Under the pieces are notes generated by a model. It searched no databases, was not told the DNA's origin, and was given only the letters and a program-made list of their open reading frames with translations. From positions 434,001-498,000 of the forward strand of contig JBEYHY010000006.1 in NCBI GenBank assembly GCA_040635515.1: DNA of 64,000 bases, given 5' to 3'. The position numbers and the translations under genes are program-made. This document shows positions 27,905 through 36,698 of the stretch, piece after piece; position 1 is the stretch's first letter, and every line of letters starts with the position of its first letter. This DNA comes from Prauserella_A sp040635515. Lineage in GTDB: Bacteria; Actinomycetota; Actinomycetes; Mycobacteriales; Pseudonocardiaceae.

Positions 27905-29076
27905 CGGGCACCTCCTCCGCTCGGCGCCGAGGCGTAAACCGCCGGCGCATGCTGGCCATCCAAACGGGACATTTGAGCGCCCGCCCAGCCGGCAACACGC
28001 ACCACCCTGTCACACGTCTGCCGGTAATGCTCCCGTGTTGTGGCAACTCGCACCAAGCAACGAATGCCCGTCCCTTCGTAGGAGGGCTCGATGATGAAGG
28101 CGATGCTGACCAACGCGGCCGGTACCTCGGCGAGCATCGCGAGCAGCCACGCGCTGCGCTCGGCGTCGGGCCAGGTGTGCAGCCAGAAACAGCCGTGGAC
28201 CAGTCTCGTCGAGTTCCAGGCGTCCCAGTCCTCCCTGACGACGGTCTGCGAGGTGGGGAGCAGGTCGCACGAGCGGGCGAGCGCATCGACGAGCTCCTCG
28301 GCGGGCAACGCCCGCACCCGCAGGTCGCGACGGCGCAACAGCCGCTCAGCGCGGTGCACCACTTCGGCGAGCACGGCGGGAATGTCCACGTCCTTGCCCG
28401 CGTGATCGATCATCGACTGGGCCACGGCACTCGCGTCGAGCCTGACGGCGACCCAGATGACATGGTCACGCGTGTTGGTCCCGTTCATCGCGGACGTGTG
28501 CGAGACGACCTGCATCACGACGCCCGCCTGCTCGGCCTCGGACGCGATCTTGGCGAGCGCGGCGATCGGGACCGGCGGAAGCGCATGCTCGATGCCGGTG
28601 GTCGCGACCTCGAGGACGGCGAACCAGCCCGCGCTGTCGCTGCCCATGCCGAGCTTCTTGTCGTCCTGGTCGTCGATGTCCTCGATGACCAGGTCGGGGG
28701 CCAGTTCGCACAGCGCGGCGAGCCTCGGGTCCTGCCTCTTGGAGCCCGAGGAGCCGGACCGCATCTTGTACCGCAGCCATAGCATGAAGGTGTCGGTCCA
28801 CCAGCGCCCGTTGGATCTGCCGAACATGGCGGCAACGGCCGCGACGCCCAGCACCCCGCCCACCATCATGGCCCAGGGTTGCTGGAGCACGACGAAGAAG
28901 ACGATGCCGAGCGTCACCTCGAAGACGAGGAGGCGGGTCATGCTGAGCACGCCGAAGCGCCCTGGGGCACGACGCGGCCTGAACCACTCGCGTCCGCGGT
29001 TCCGATCCTGTTGAGCGGTTGCGCGACCCTGCGAGTGGCCGACGTTCGTGCTGCCTCCAGGTTTGCCGGGCGTCAT
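27901..29076 (-). CDS. eccE: T7SS membrane protein EccE
   Basis: EccE is the peripheral subunit of the ESX membrane complex. A disordered N-terminus precedes two adjacent membrane helices (LLVFEVTLGIVFFVV and MMVGGVLGVAAVAAMF), followed by a cytoplasmic domain of about 300 residues with WRRD/RLHVR-type patterns seen in the family. The ATG at 29076 (MTPGKPGG) is preferred; the frame continues upstream without a ribosome site. It is about 12 kb from eccC and separated from it by unrelated genes, which is unusual. It is divergent from the sigma factor gene at 29322. Confidence 0.85.
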   Translation of the reverse strand: MTPGKPGGSTNVGHSQGRATAQQDRNRGREWFRPRRAPGRFGVLSMTRLLVFEVTLGIVFFVVLQQPWAMMVGGVLGVAAVAAMFGRSNGRWWTDTFMLWLRYKMRSGSSGSKRQDPRLAALCELAPDLVIEDIDDQDDKKLGMGSDSAGWFAVLEVATTGIEHALPPVPIAALAKIASEAEQAGVVMQVVSHTSAMNGTNTRDHVIWVAVRLDASAVAQSMIDHAGKDVDIPAVLAEVVHRAERLLRRRDLRVRALPAEELVDALARSCDLLPTSQTVVREDWDAWNSTRLVHGCFWLHTWPDAERSAWLLAMLAEVPAALVSIAFIIEPSYEGTGIRCLVRVATTREHYRQTCDRVVRVAGWAGAQMSRLDGQHAPAVYASAPSGGGAR

Positions 29077-29321
29077 CGTGTGTGCAGCCGCTGCCACGCG
29101 GCAACGATAGCCCCCATGAGCGCCAGGCCCATGGGCCTGACCGGCACCTGATTCACCAACTCCGTAGCCCTCCCGTACTTCACTGCCAGTCAACCTGGTT
29201 CAACAGCGACTCGTTGTCCATACCGGTGCCAGCATGGCAGCAGTCCGGTGACACGGTCCTCCGCCATCCTGGTAACGACGTCAGTACTCTTCGCTCGGGG
29301 GTCGGGGCGGATGACCACACA

Positions 29322-30254
29322 GTGACCTCGGCCGCGCTTCGGGGCGCAGGCCCTGGGAAAAATCATCGCGATCGTCCCGGCCACACCGCCGTGCTGACTC
29401 TCGCACAAGAAGTGGAACTCGCGAAACGTATCGAGGCCGGACTGTATGCCTGGTATCGCCTTGAACACGGTCCGCCCCCTCTCGATCCCCGGCTTCGCGC
29501 CGACCTCATGATCCTCTTCGAAGAGGGCAAGGCGGCCAAGAACACCCTCCTCGAAGCCAACCAGGCACTGGTCGTGCGCATCGCCAAGCACTACGCCGGC
29601 CGCGGTCTTCCGCTCGCCGACCTCGTTCAGGAAGGCAATGTGGGGCTGATCAGGGCGGTCGAGAAGTACGACCACACCCCGGGGTTCCGGTTCGCCACCT
29701 ACGCGACATGGTGGATCCGGCAGGCCATGGCGCGAGCGCTGGCCGACCAGTCGCGCATGATCCGGATCCCCGCGCGTACCGCGGAGCGCGTCGACCAGGT
29801 GTTACGGGCGCGGCGCGAGCTGACGGTCTCACTGGGCAGGGAGGCACTGCCCGAGGACATCGCGAGCTCACTCGGCATACCCGCGATCGACGTCGTCGAG
29901 TTGTTGTCGTACAACGAGGAACCGGTGAGCCTCGACCAGGCCGCCGGGCACGCCGCGCTCGCCGGCCTCGTGCTCGGCGGTGTCGAACCGGGAGGTCACG
30001 GCAGCTGTCCCTCCGCGGCTCGGCTGCGCGACGTCCTCGACGACCTGCTCACCGAACTGACACCACGCGAGCAGCAGGTACTGCGCCTGCGCTTCGGACT
30101 CGATGACGGGACGTCGCGCACGCTCAGCGAGACCGGCCGCGAACTCGGAGTGACGAAGGAACGCGCGAGGCAACTGGAGAAGCGAGCGCTGCTCAAGCTG
30201 CGCGATCCGGAACGAGCCGCCTTGCTGAGCGCGTTCATCCGGCTACCCGAATAA
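29322..30254 (+). CDS. Sigma-70 family RNA polymerase sigma factor (group 2-like)
   Basis: Regions 1.2 to 4.2 are present. Region 2 reads NQALVVRIAKHYAGRGLPLADLVQEGN, then GFRFATYATWWIRQAM (regions 2.3-2.4, -10 recognition). Region 3 follows (RIPARTAERVDQV), and region 4 ends TPREQQVLRLRFG, with RTLSETGRELGVTKERARQLEKRAL as the -35 helix-turn-helix. A non-essential principal-like factor is likely. The GTG at 29322 is a tentative start; the conserved part begins about 15 residues later. No anti-sigma gene is adjacent. Confidence 0.88.
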   Translation: MTSAALRGAGPGKNHRDRPGHTAVLTLAQEVELAKRIEAGLYAWYRLEHGPPPLDPRLRADLMILFEEGKAAKNTLLEANQALVVRIAKHYAGRGLPLADLVQEGNVGLIRAVEKYDHTPGFRFATYATWWIRQAMARALADQSRMIRIPARTAERVDQVLRARRELTVSLGREALPEDIASSLGIPAIDVVELLSYNEEPVSLDQAAGHAALAGLVLGGVEPGGHGSCPSAARLRDVLDDLLTELTPREQQVLRLRFGLDDGTSRTLSETGRELGVTKERARQLEKRALLKLRDPERAALLSAFIRLPE

Positions 30255-30345
30255 CGTTAGCCAACCGGCCATTTGCACATGGAACCATCCTGGGTGCGCC
30301 GCCGTCCGAGCGGAGCATCCACTGACAACCCGAATAGGACTCACG

Positions 30346-32289
30346 ATGTCGAGACCCGCCAGGCCGGCCAAGCTGCTGACGGCAGCGCTCGCGGCGGCGA
30401 CCTTCCTCGCGCTGCCCGCGACCGCGGCGCAGGCACAGGAAAGCGAGCCGAAGGAGCGGTACGCGCCGACCATGCTCGTACTCGACGCGTCGGGCTCCAT
30501 GGCGGGCGAGGAACCCGGCGGCGGCACGAAGATGGACGCGGCCAAACGCGCCGTCCACGGCGTCGTCGAAGCCGCTCCCGCCGGTTCCCAGGTCGGTCTC
30601 GCCGCCTACGGCACCTCGACGGGCAACTCCGCGGCTGAGAAGGCACGGGGCTGCGAGGACGTCACGGTCGTACACGAGCCCCAGCCGATCAAGAAGGACG
30701 CGCTCACCAGGGCGGTCGACGGACTGACCCCCAGTGGCTACACGCCGATCGGCAAGGCGCTGCAGGTGTCGGCGGAGCAGCTTCCCGACGAAGGCCCGCG
30801 TTCCATCGTGCTCGTCTCCGACGGCGAGGACACCTGCGCGCCGCCCGAGCCGTGTGAGGTGGTCAAGCAACTCGACGGCATGGGCATCGACCTCGTCGTG
30901 CACACCGTCGGCTTCGGGGTCGACGACGCCGCAAGGAAGCAGTTGACCTGCGTCGCGCACAGCACCGGCGGCACCTACACGGACGCACCGGATGCCAAGA
31001 CCCTTGAACAGACCCTCCCGAGGGTCACCGCGACCGCGCTGCGCAACTACGAACCCGCGGGCACACCGATAACCGGAACCGAAACCTACGATCCCGCTCC
31101 GGTCGCCGCACCCGGCCAGCACCTCGACACGATCGGCCAGAAGGAGAAGCGCTACTACGCCGTCGACGTTCCCCAGGGCGCGACCGCGTACTTCAGCGCC
31201 ACCGTCTCGTTCCCCCGGCTTTCCGGCGTCTCGATGACCGACGACATCAACTCGCTGCAACTGCGCACCTACGGCGAGAACGGGGAAGACTGCCACGAGT
31301 TCACCTCGGAGATGGCCACGCGCTCCAGCGACGGCATCCCGCTGACCGTCGCGACGACCTGGAAGGGCGCCACCGAGGAGAAGACGGGCAAGACCGAGCG
31401 CGATCGCTGCCTCGGCGGCGGCCGCTACTACTTCGCGCTGGAGTGGGCAACCGTGTCGTCGGGGGTTCCCGAACGGCTTCCGGTCGAACTGCTCGTCGGC
31501 GTCGAGCCCGCCGCGACCGATACCGGCCCCGTCGCGGTGAAGCCGCCGGTCGAGTTCTCCGATCCCTCCGGTGCCGACATTCCCGTCGTCGGCGGCGGCT
31601 CGTTCAACGTCGCGGGCGTCCTCGACGGCTCCCACACCTACGCCGACACCGTCCAACGAGGCGAGTTCGTCTTCTACAAGGTCAAGCTCGACTGGGGGCA
31701 GGGCCTGGCGTACCGGGTCCGGTTCGACGAGACCCCCAAAGACGGCACGAGGACGATGTCGAACATCTCGACGACCTTCTACTCCCCTTACCGGGCGGAG
31801 ATCGACTGGGACACGACCGCCTACAGCGGCGCGGCCAATACGTTGCCCAGCAACAGTCCCGCCATCTCCACGGTTCCGGTTCGCTACAACAACCGCGACG
31901 CCGACGTGCGCGACGCCAGGAGCCAAAGCGTCGCAGGCTGGTACTACATCGCCGTCAAGGTGAGCCCGCCGCACAACGACGAAGGGACGGCTCCCCCGGT
32001 GCCGATCAAGCTCGACCTCACCGTCACCGACGAGGTCGAGCAAGGCCCCTCATATCAGTTCGCCTCCGACGAGGACAGGAAAAACGGACCATTCGGCGGT
32101 CAGCGGGCACCCAGTCCTCCCTCCGGGGACGGCGACGCCCGCTCCGAGCAAGCGAATCAGGTCAACACGGCCGCGAGTACGAGCATGGTCTCGACCACCG
32201 GATGGATCGTCATCATGAGCGCCGGAGTAGTCGTACTGACCGCACTCGTGATCGGCGGACTGGTGGTACGCCGGAGGAAAACTACGTAG
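30346..32289 (+). CDS. Secreted, membrane-anchored VWA-domain protein
   Basis: A signal peptide (cleaved near AAQAQ) is followed by a von Willebrand factor A domain with an intact metal site: DASGSM (about residues 47-52), a Thr in GYTPIG, and a second Asp in VSDGEDT. A large beta-rich C-terminal portion (about 230-590) has no clear family. A terminal membrane helix (about 613-640) and RRRK stop-transfer put the bulk outside the cell. VWA proteins bind other proteins through the metal site. It follows the sigma factor gene by about 90 bases on the same strand; a link to the T7SS is possible but not shown. Confidence 0.85.
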   Translation: MSRPARPAKLLTAALAAATFLALPATAAQAQESEPKERYAPTMLVLDASGSMAGEEPGGGTKMDAAKRAVHGVVEAAPAGSQVGLAAYGTSTGNSAAEKARGCEDVTVVHEPQPIKKDALTRAVDGLTPSGYTPIGKALQVSAEQLPDEGPRSIVLVSDGEDTCAPPEPCEVVKQLDGMGIDLVVHTVGFGVDDAARKQLTCVAHSTGGTYTDAPDAKTLEQTLPRVTATALRNYEPAGTPITGTETYDPAPVAAPGQHLDTIGQKEKRYYAVDVPQGATAYFSATVSFPRLSGVSMTDDINSLQLRTYGENGEDCHEFTSEMATRSSDGIPLTVATTWKGATEEKTGKTERDRCLGGGRYYFALEWATVSSGVPERLPVELLVGVEPAATDTGPVAVKPPVEFSDPSGADIPVVGGGSFNVAGVLDGSHTYADTVQRGEFVFYKVKLDWGQGLAYRVRFDETPKDGTRTMSNISTTFYSPYRAEIDWDTTAYSGAANTLPSNSPAISTVPVRYNNRDADVRDARSQSVAGWYYIAVKVSPPHNDEGTAPPVPIKLDLTVTDEVEQGPSYQFASDEDRKNGPFGGQRAPSPPSGDGDARSEQANQVNTAASTSMVSTTGWIVIMSAGVVVLTALVIGGLVVRRRKTT

Positions 32290-32472
32290 TGGCACTGACA
32301 GCACTACCGTAGTAAATCCGTAGCCGACACATTTCGGATCTTCCTTTCCAACCCGTGACCACCGTTTTTTCGACAAAGAACGTTCAGGGGCAGCCGTGGC
32401 CGATTCGTCAGGATCCTCGACCACAATTGCCTTATGGGGCCGGAACCGCTGCCGGACGAAAGGCGGAGCGTC

Positions 32473-32751
32473 ATGGCGAGAAGAGCGGACCTTTGCCGGG
32501 TCTGCGGAAACGCGAGCGGCTGGCTGCTGGACACCGTCATCGACCACGAGGCCGGCCTCGTCACGTCGGAACACGTCCCCTGCAAGGCGTGCTCCACACG
32601 TCCCGCGGAGTCGGTGCCGTCCAAGGTGGAACCACGCGGCCGCAAAAGACGCAACACAAGCAGACTCAAGGACGCCGCGGCATGGCTCCGGCGTCGTTCG
32701 GACCCATCGGATTCCAAGGCACGACGCGCAAACGCCTACTCGGCACGCTGA
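32473..32751 (+). CDS. Small zinc-ribbon protein, 92 aa
   Basis: Two Cys pairs, CRVC and CKAC, spaced 27 residues apart, suggest one zinc ribbon; the C-terminal half is basic (RGRKRRNTSRLK). ATG 32473 follows GGAG, while an upstream ATG at 32434 lacks a site. A hairpin terminator 22 bases after the stop supports a real transcript. The function is unknown; nucleic-acid binding would fit the charge. Confidence 0.5.
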   Translation: MARRADLCRVCGNASGWLLDTVIDHEAGLVTSEHVPCKACSTRPAESVPSKVEPRGRKRRNTSRLKDAAAWLRRRSDPSDSKARRANAYSAR

Positions 32752-32773
32752 GGATCCGACACCCGAAAAGCGC

Positions 32774-32807
32774 TGTGGCAGGCCGATCCCCGACCCGGCC
32801 TGCCACG
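32774..32807 (+). terminator. Hairpin terminator after the zinc-ribbon gene
   Basis: Arms of about 12 bases (TGTGGCAGGCCG and CGGCCTGCCACG) with a 10-base loop, followed by a short T stretch. Beyond it, 32808-33027 holds nothing I can support. Confidence 0.55.
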
Positions 32808-33027
32808 GTTTCATAGCGTCCACAATGGGCGAGCCGATCGCGCGGCACCAATCAACCGGTGCCGTGCGTTCTTCTATGCCCCCGGCCGACAACGCGCGCC
32901 GTTCGGTAGCGGCCCGGTTACGGAGAGCATCGGAGCGGTCGAGTCGACTCTGCGGGAACCCCGGCTGGACGAACTCCGCCGCACGGGCGCCCACCAGCGC
33001 GAATCCGGATCACAGACAAGCAAAAAC

Positions 33028-33066
33028 GGGGTAGTCGCGGCTACTTCGCCTACTGAGGACTACCCC
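33028..33066 (+). repeat. Inverted repeat upstream of the NRAMP-pxp operon
   Basis: Perfect nine-base arms GGGGTAGTC (33028-33036) and GACTACCCC (33058-33066) with a 21-base loop, about 100 bases before the operon. It could be a leader hairpin or the end of an upstream transcript. Confidence 0.5.
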
Positions 33067-33117
33067 TGCTCTTAGCGCAACATCTTAACACGAAAGTTGC
33101 ACAAGAGGCTTGCAGGA

Positions 33118-33128
33118 TTGTTCAACAA
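33118..33128. promoter_or_regulatory. Possible operator for the NRAMP-pxp operon
   Basis: The dyad TTGTTCAACAA, with an odd central base, lies 41 bases before the operon start. It could bind a GntR- or IclR-type regulator; none is encoded next to it. Confidence 0.3.
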
Positions 33129-33168
33129 CTATGTACCTTTCGTCGCACTGATTGTGATCGGAGTAGCA

Positions 33169-34440
33169 ATGAGCGAAAACCTTGACAGCTCAAGGGCGTC
33201 AGAATCCACAGAAGTAACCCCGGACCCCGAGTCGGGCGGTAAGGCGGGCAAGAGCGGCGTCAAGCGCAGCACACTGCTCGGTGCCGTCTTCCTGATGGCG
33301 ACCAGTGCCATCGGTCCAGGGTTCATCACCCAGACCACCACGTTCACCGTGCAGATGGGCGCGGCCTTCGCGTTCGCCATCCTGATCTCGATCATCGTCG
33401 ACATCGCGGTGCAGCTCAACGTATGGCGTGTCATCGGTGTCTCCGGTATGCGCGCACAGGAGCTGGGCAACAAGGTCCTGCCGGGCCTCGGCATCCTGAT
33501 GGCCGTACTGGTCGTGTTCGGTGGCCTCGTCTTCAACATCGGTAACGTCGCGGGTGCCTCACTCGGCCTCGACGCGATGATGGGGCTCGACGTCAAGATC
33601 GGTGGTGCCATCTCGGCGGCGCTGGCGATCGGTATCTTCCTCAGCAAGAAGGCCGGTCTCGCCATGGACCGGATCGTGGTGCTCCTCGGCGTCATCATGA
33701 TCGGCCTGACGCTGTACGTCGCGATCGTCGCCGGGCCGCCGGTCGGCGAGGCCATCAAGCAGACCGTGCTACCTGACGACATCGACTTCCTCGTCATCAC
33801 CACGCTCATCGGTGGCACCGTGGGCGGTTACATCACCTACGCTGGTGCTCACCGCCTCGTCGACGCCGGTGTCACCGGCCCGAAGAACATCGTCGACGTC
33901 AGCCGCAGCTCGGTCATCTCGCTGCTCGTAACCGGCCTCATGCGCGTCCTGCTGTTCCTCGCCATCCTCGGCGTCGTCGCCGGCGGTGTCGCACTCACCA
34001 GTGACAACATGGCCGCGGAAGCCTTCGGTCACGCGGCAGGCGAAGTCGGTGTCCGGATGTTCGGCGTGATCCTCTGGGGTGCCGCACTCACCTCGGTCGT
34101 CGGTGCTTCCTACACCTCGGTGTCGTTCATCGTCACCTTCTCGCCGAAGCTCAAGGAAAAGCAGAACTGGCTCGTCGTCGGCTTCATCGCGATCTCGGCG
34201 ACCTTCTTCCTGTTCCTGAACCAGGCGCCCGCGAACCTGCTGATCCTTGCCGGTGCGCTCAACGGGCTCATCCTGCCGGTCGGCTTCGGTGTCCTCATGT
34301 GGGTCGCCGCTCGACGGACCGACCTGCTGAAGGGTTACCGCTACCCGCGCTACCTGCTGGTCATCGGCTTGCTGGCCTGGGTGCTGACCCTGTACCTGGG
34401 CTGGAACTCGCTCAGCGGTATCGCCGACCTCTGGAGCTGA
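33169..34440 (+). CDS. NRAMP-fold transporter lacking metal-site motifs, likely 5-oxoproline-linked
   Basis: Eleven or so membrane helices of the NRAMP family. The first-helix metal motif DPGN is replaced by IGPGFIT, and the sixth-helix MPH motif reads YAGAHR, so divalent metal transport is unlikely. It is operonic with pxpA-pxpB-pxpC, eight bases before pxpA, like YcsG in the Bacillus ycsFGI-kip cluster, which suggests import of 5-oxoproline or a related organic acid. The ATG at 33169 (MSENLD) follows GGAG with six bases between; the frame extends upstream without a site. Transport specificity is inference; the missing ligands are seen directly. Confidence 0.82.
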   Translation: MSENLDSSRASESTEVTPDPESGGKAGKSGVKRSTLLGAVFLMATSAIGPGFITQTTTFTVQMGAAFAFAILISIIVDIAVQLNVWRVIGVSGMRAQELGNKVLPGLGILMAVLVVFGGLVFNIGNVAGASLGLDAMMGLDVKIGGAISAALAIGIFLSKKAGLAMDRIVVLLGVIMIGLTLYVAIVAGPPVGEAIKQTVLPDDIDFLVITTLIGGTVGGYITYAGAHRLVDAGVTGPKNIVDVSRSSVISLLVTGLMRVLLFLAILGVVAGGVALTSDNMAAEAFGHAAGEVGVRMFGVILWGAALTSVVGASYTSVSFIVTFSPKLKEKQNWLVVGFIAISATFFLFLNQAPANLLILAGALNGLILPVGFGVLMWVAARRTDLLKGYRYPRYLLVIGLLAWVLTLYLGWNSLSGIADLWS

Positions 34441-34448
34441 TCTGACAA

Positions 34449-35246
34449 GTGGTAGACCTCAACGCGGACCTCGCAGAAGGTTTCGGCCGTTGGGAGCTGG
34501 GCGACGACGCGGAGCTTCTCCGGGTCGTCACCAGCGCCAACGTCGCCTGTGGCTTCCATGCCGGGGACCCTGGTGTCATCCGGCGGGCCTGCCACCTCGC
34601 CGTCGAACAAGGCGTCGCGATCGGCGCCCAGGTCGGATATCGCGACCTCGCCGGTTTCGGCAGGCGGTTCATCGACATCGACCCCCGCGAGCTCATCGAC
34701 GATCTGATCTATCAGATCGGTGCGCTCGAAGGGATCGCCAAGGTGGCAGGCACAGAGGTCACCTACGTGAAGCCGCACGGCGCGCTCTACAACGCCATCG
34801 TGTCGCACGCGGAACAGGCGGAAGCGGTCATCACCGCGGTCCGCCAGTACAACCCCGAACTCGCCGTACTCGGCCTCGCCGGTGCGTCGTGGCTTGCCAG
34901 TGCGGAAGCCGAAGGGTTGCGGGTGTTCCACGAGGCGTTCGCCGACCGCGCCTACACCCCCCAGGGCACGCTCGTGTCCAGAAGGGAACCGGGCGCGGTA
35001 CTGCACGACCCCGAGCTCATCGCGGCGCGATGCGTGAAGCTGGCCAACGGTGAACCATTCGAAGCCATCGACGGTAGCCTGATCACCGTGCGAGCCGATT
35101 CGATCTGCGTGCACGGTGACACCGAAGGCGCCGTGCGCGTCGCGAAGTCGGTACGCCAGCGGCTCGTTTCGGCAGGCATCACGCTGACCTCCTTCGCACC
35201 ACCCCGCGAGGCGGTGAACCACGATGCGCTTGCTGCGGTGCGCTGA
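34449..35246 (+). CDS. pxpA: 5-oxoprolinase subunit A (LamB/YcsF)
   Basis: LamB/YcsF family, one of three subunits of the bacterial ATP-dependent 5-oxoprolinase that opens pyroglutamate to glutamate. The hallmark DLNADLAEGFG sits at the N-terminus, with NVACGFHAGDP (about residues 32-42) and VKPHGALYN downstream. The 265-residue length is normal. GTG start; the ribosome site is weak. It overlaps pxpB by 23 bases, indicating translational coupling. Confidence 0.96.
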   Translation: MVDLNADLAEGFGRWELGDDAELLRVVTSANVACGFHAGDPGVIRRACHLAVEQGVAIGAQVGYRDLAGFGRRFIDIDPRELIDDLIYQIGALEGIAKVAGTEVTYVKPHGALYNAIVSHAEQAEAVITAVRQYNPELAVLGLAGASWLASAEAEGLRVFHEAFADRAYTPQGTLVSRREPGAVLHDPELIAARCVKLANGEPFEAIDGSLITVRADSICVHGDTEGAVRVAKSVRQRLVSAGITLTSFAPPREAVNHDALAAVR

Positions 35247-35838
35247 TTCGGGATTGCTGGTCGAGGTCGACGACGTGGCGGAGGTGCGCGCGCTTCACCA
35301 GGCGCTCACCGACGAAAGGCCGCACGGCGTCATCGACTTCGTTCCCGCTCCCCGGACACTGCTGCTGCTCCTCGATCCCCGGCTTACTGATGTGACCGAG
35401 GTCGAGCGGGCCGTGCTTTCCGCGCGGTTCCGCTCGGAGGAGCACGGCAGCGCACCGGAGGTCGTGCACGTACCTGTCGTGTACGACGGCGCCGACCTCG
35501 CCGCCGTGGCGAGACTGACCGGCCTCACCGAAAACGAGGTCGTCGCGGCGCACACCAGTTCGGAATGGACGGTGGGATTCGACGGTTTCGCCCCGGGTTT
35601 CGGCTACCTCTCCGGTGGCCCCGAGGCACTGACCGTGCCGAGGCGCAGTGAGCCTCGCACCAGGATCCCCGCCGGAGCCGTCGGGCTCGCCGGCGAGTAC
35701 AGCGGTATCTACCCGCGCGACTCCGCCGGTGGCTGGCAGCTCATCGGACACACCGAAATGGAAATCTGGCACACCGACCACAACCCACCCGCGCTGCTCC
35801 GACCGGGCGTGCGAGTGCGGTTCCAGGAGGCTGCCTGA
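35224..35838 (+). CDS. pxpB: 5-oxoprolinase subunit B (KipI-like)
   Basis: Allophanate-hydrolase subunit 1 / KipI fold. The family signature GFAPGFGYLSG is present at about residues 121-131, with PRRSEPRTRIPAGAVGLAG following. With PxpC it forms the catalytic heteromer of 5-oxoprolinase. Length 204 is normal. It starts inside the 3' end of pxpA and ends in a TGATG overlap with pxpC. The Bacillus homologue KipI also binds the kinase KinA; nothing here suggests that role. Confidence 0.95.
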   Translation: MRLLRCADSGLLVEVDDVAEVRALHQALTDERPHGVIDFVPAPRTLLLLLDPRLTDVTEVERAVLSARFRSEEHGSAPEVVHVPVVYDGADLAAVARLTGLTENEVVAAHTSSEWTVGFDGFAPGFGYLSGGPEALTVPRRSEPRTRIPAGAVGLAGEYSGIYPRDSAGGWQLIGHTEMEIWHTDHNPPALLRPGVRVRFQEAA

Positions 35839-36698
35839 TGAACAACGAGCTGGAAGTGCTTGAGCCTGGTCCACTTGCGACAGTGCAGGATCTGGGCAGG
35901 CCAGGGCTTGCCGACATCGGTGTGGGGATGTCGGGAGGGGCGGACCGCGGCTCGCTGCGGCTCGCCAACCAGCTCGTCGGAAATGAGGAGGGAGCGGCGG
36001 CCGTCGAGGTGACATTCGGCGGCTTCACCGCACGGGCCGACGAAGACCTCGTCGTGGCCATCACGGGTGCGCCCTGTCCGATCACAGTAGACACCCGCGG
36101 TGGCGCGCTGAACTCCGCGATCCGGGTACCGGCTGGTTCGGTACTGCGGCTCGGCTCGCCCAAATCGGGAATGCGTAGTTATGTGGCCGTGGCCGGCGGC
36201 ATTGAGGTCGAACCCGTTCTCGGGTCTCGTTCGACCGATTTGCTGACCGGCCTCGGCCCGCCCCTCCTGCGTGCGGGAACGCGGCTCCCACTCGGCGCCG
36301 CGCCCGCCACGCAACCCTCCACCGGCTCCGTCTCGATACCCCCACCGCCGTCGGACGAGGTGACCCTGCGCGTGCTGCCGGGCCCTCGCCTCGACTGGTT
36401 CGAGGAATCCGCGCTGGAAACCCTGCTGACCGGCGACTATCGCGTGACGTCGGAAAGCAATCGCATCGGCATCCGGCTCGACGGCCCCGCACTCGCCAGG
36501 GTGCGCGAGGAATCCCTGCCCAACGAAGGCATCGTCACCGGCGCACTGCACGTGCCGCCTTCGAGCCGCCCCACGCTGTTTCTCGCCGACCACCCTGTCA
36601 TCGGCGGCTACCCGGCCATCGCCGTCGTGGTGTCGGCCGACGTCGACAAGGCCGCGCAGGCGAGGCCGGGGCTCCGGTTGCGCTTCGTCGCCGACTGA
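35838..36698 (+). CDS. pxpC: 5-oxoprolinase subunit C (KipA-like)
   Basis: Biotin-dependent carboxyltransferase / allophanate hydrolase subunit 2 family. Typical opening: LEVLEPGPLATVQDLGRPG, then IGVGMSGGADR and the late PNEGIVTGALHVPP block. Length 286 is normal. It is the last gene of the operon; the next gene begins immediately on the opposite strand, so the two transcripts converge. Confidence 0.95.
   Translation: MNNELEVLEPGPLATVQDLGRPGLADIGVGMSGGADRGSLRLANQLVGNEEGAAAVEVTFGGFTARADEDLVVAITGAPCPITVDTRGGALNSAIRVPAGSVLRLGSPKSGMRSYVAVAGGIEVEPVLGSRSTDLLTGLGPPLLRAGTRLPLGAAPATQPSTGSVSIPPPPSDEVTLRVLPGPRLDWFEESALETLLTGDYRVTSESNRIGIRLDGPALARVREESLPNEGIVTGALHVPPSSRPTLFLADHPVIGGYPAIAVVVSADVDKAAQARPGLRLRFVAD

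Noticed and set aside
30235..32043. 602-codon minus-strand frame
   Set aside because: Antisense to the VWA protein, which has a signal peptide and an intact metal site.
32050..32994. Minus-strand frame over the zinc-ribbon gene
   Set aside because: No motif, and codon usage unlike neighbours. The plus-strand gene has a ribosome site and a terminator.
33169..34440. Calling this a manganese/iron NRAMP transporter
   Set aside because: DPGN and MPH are not present, and the operon is for 5-oxoproline use.
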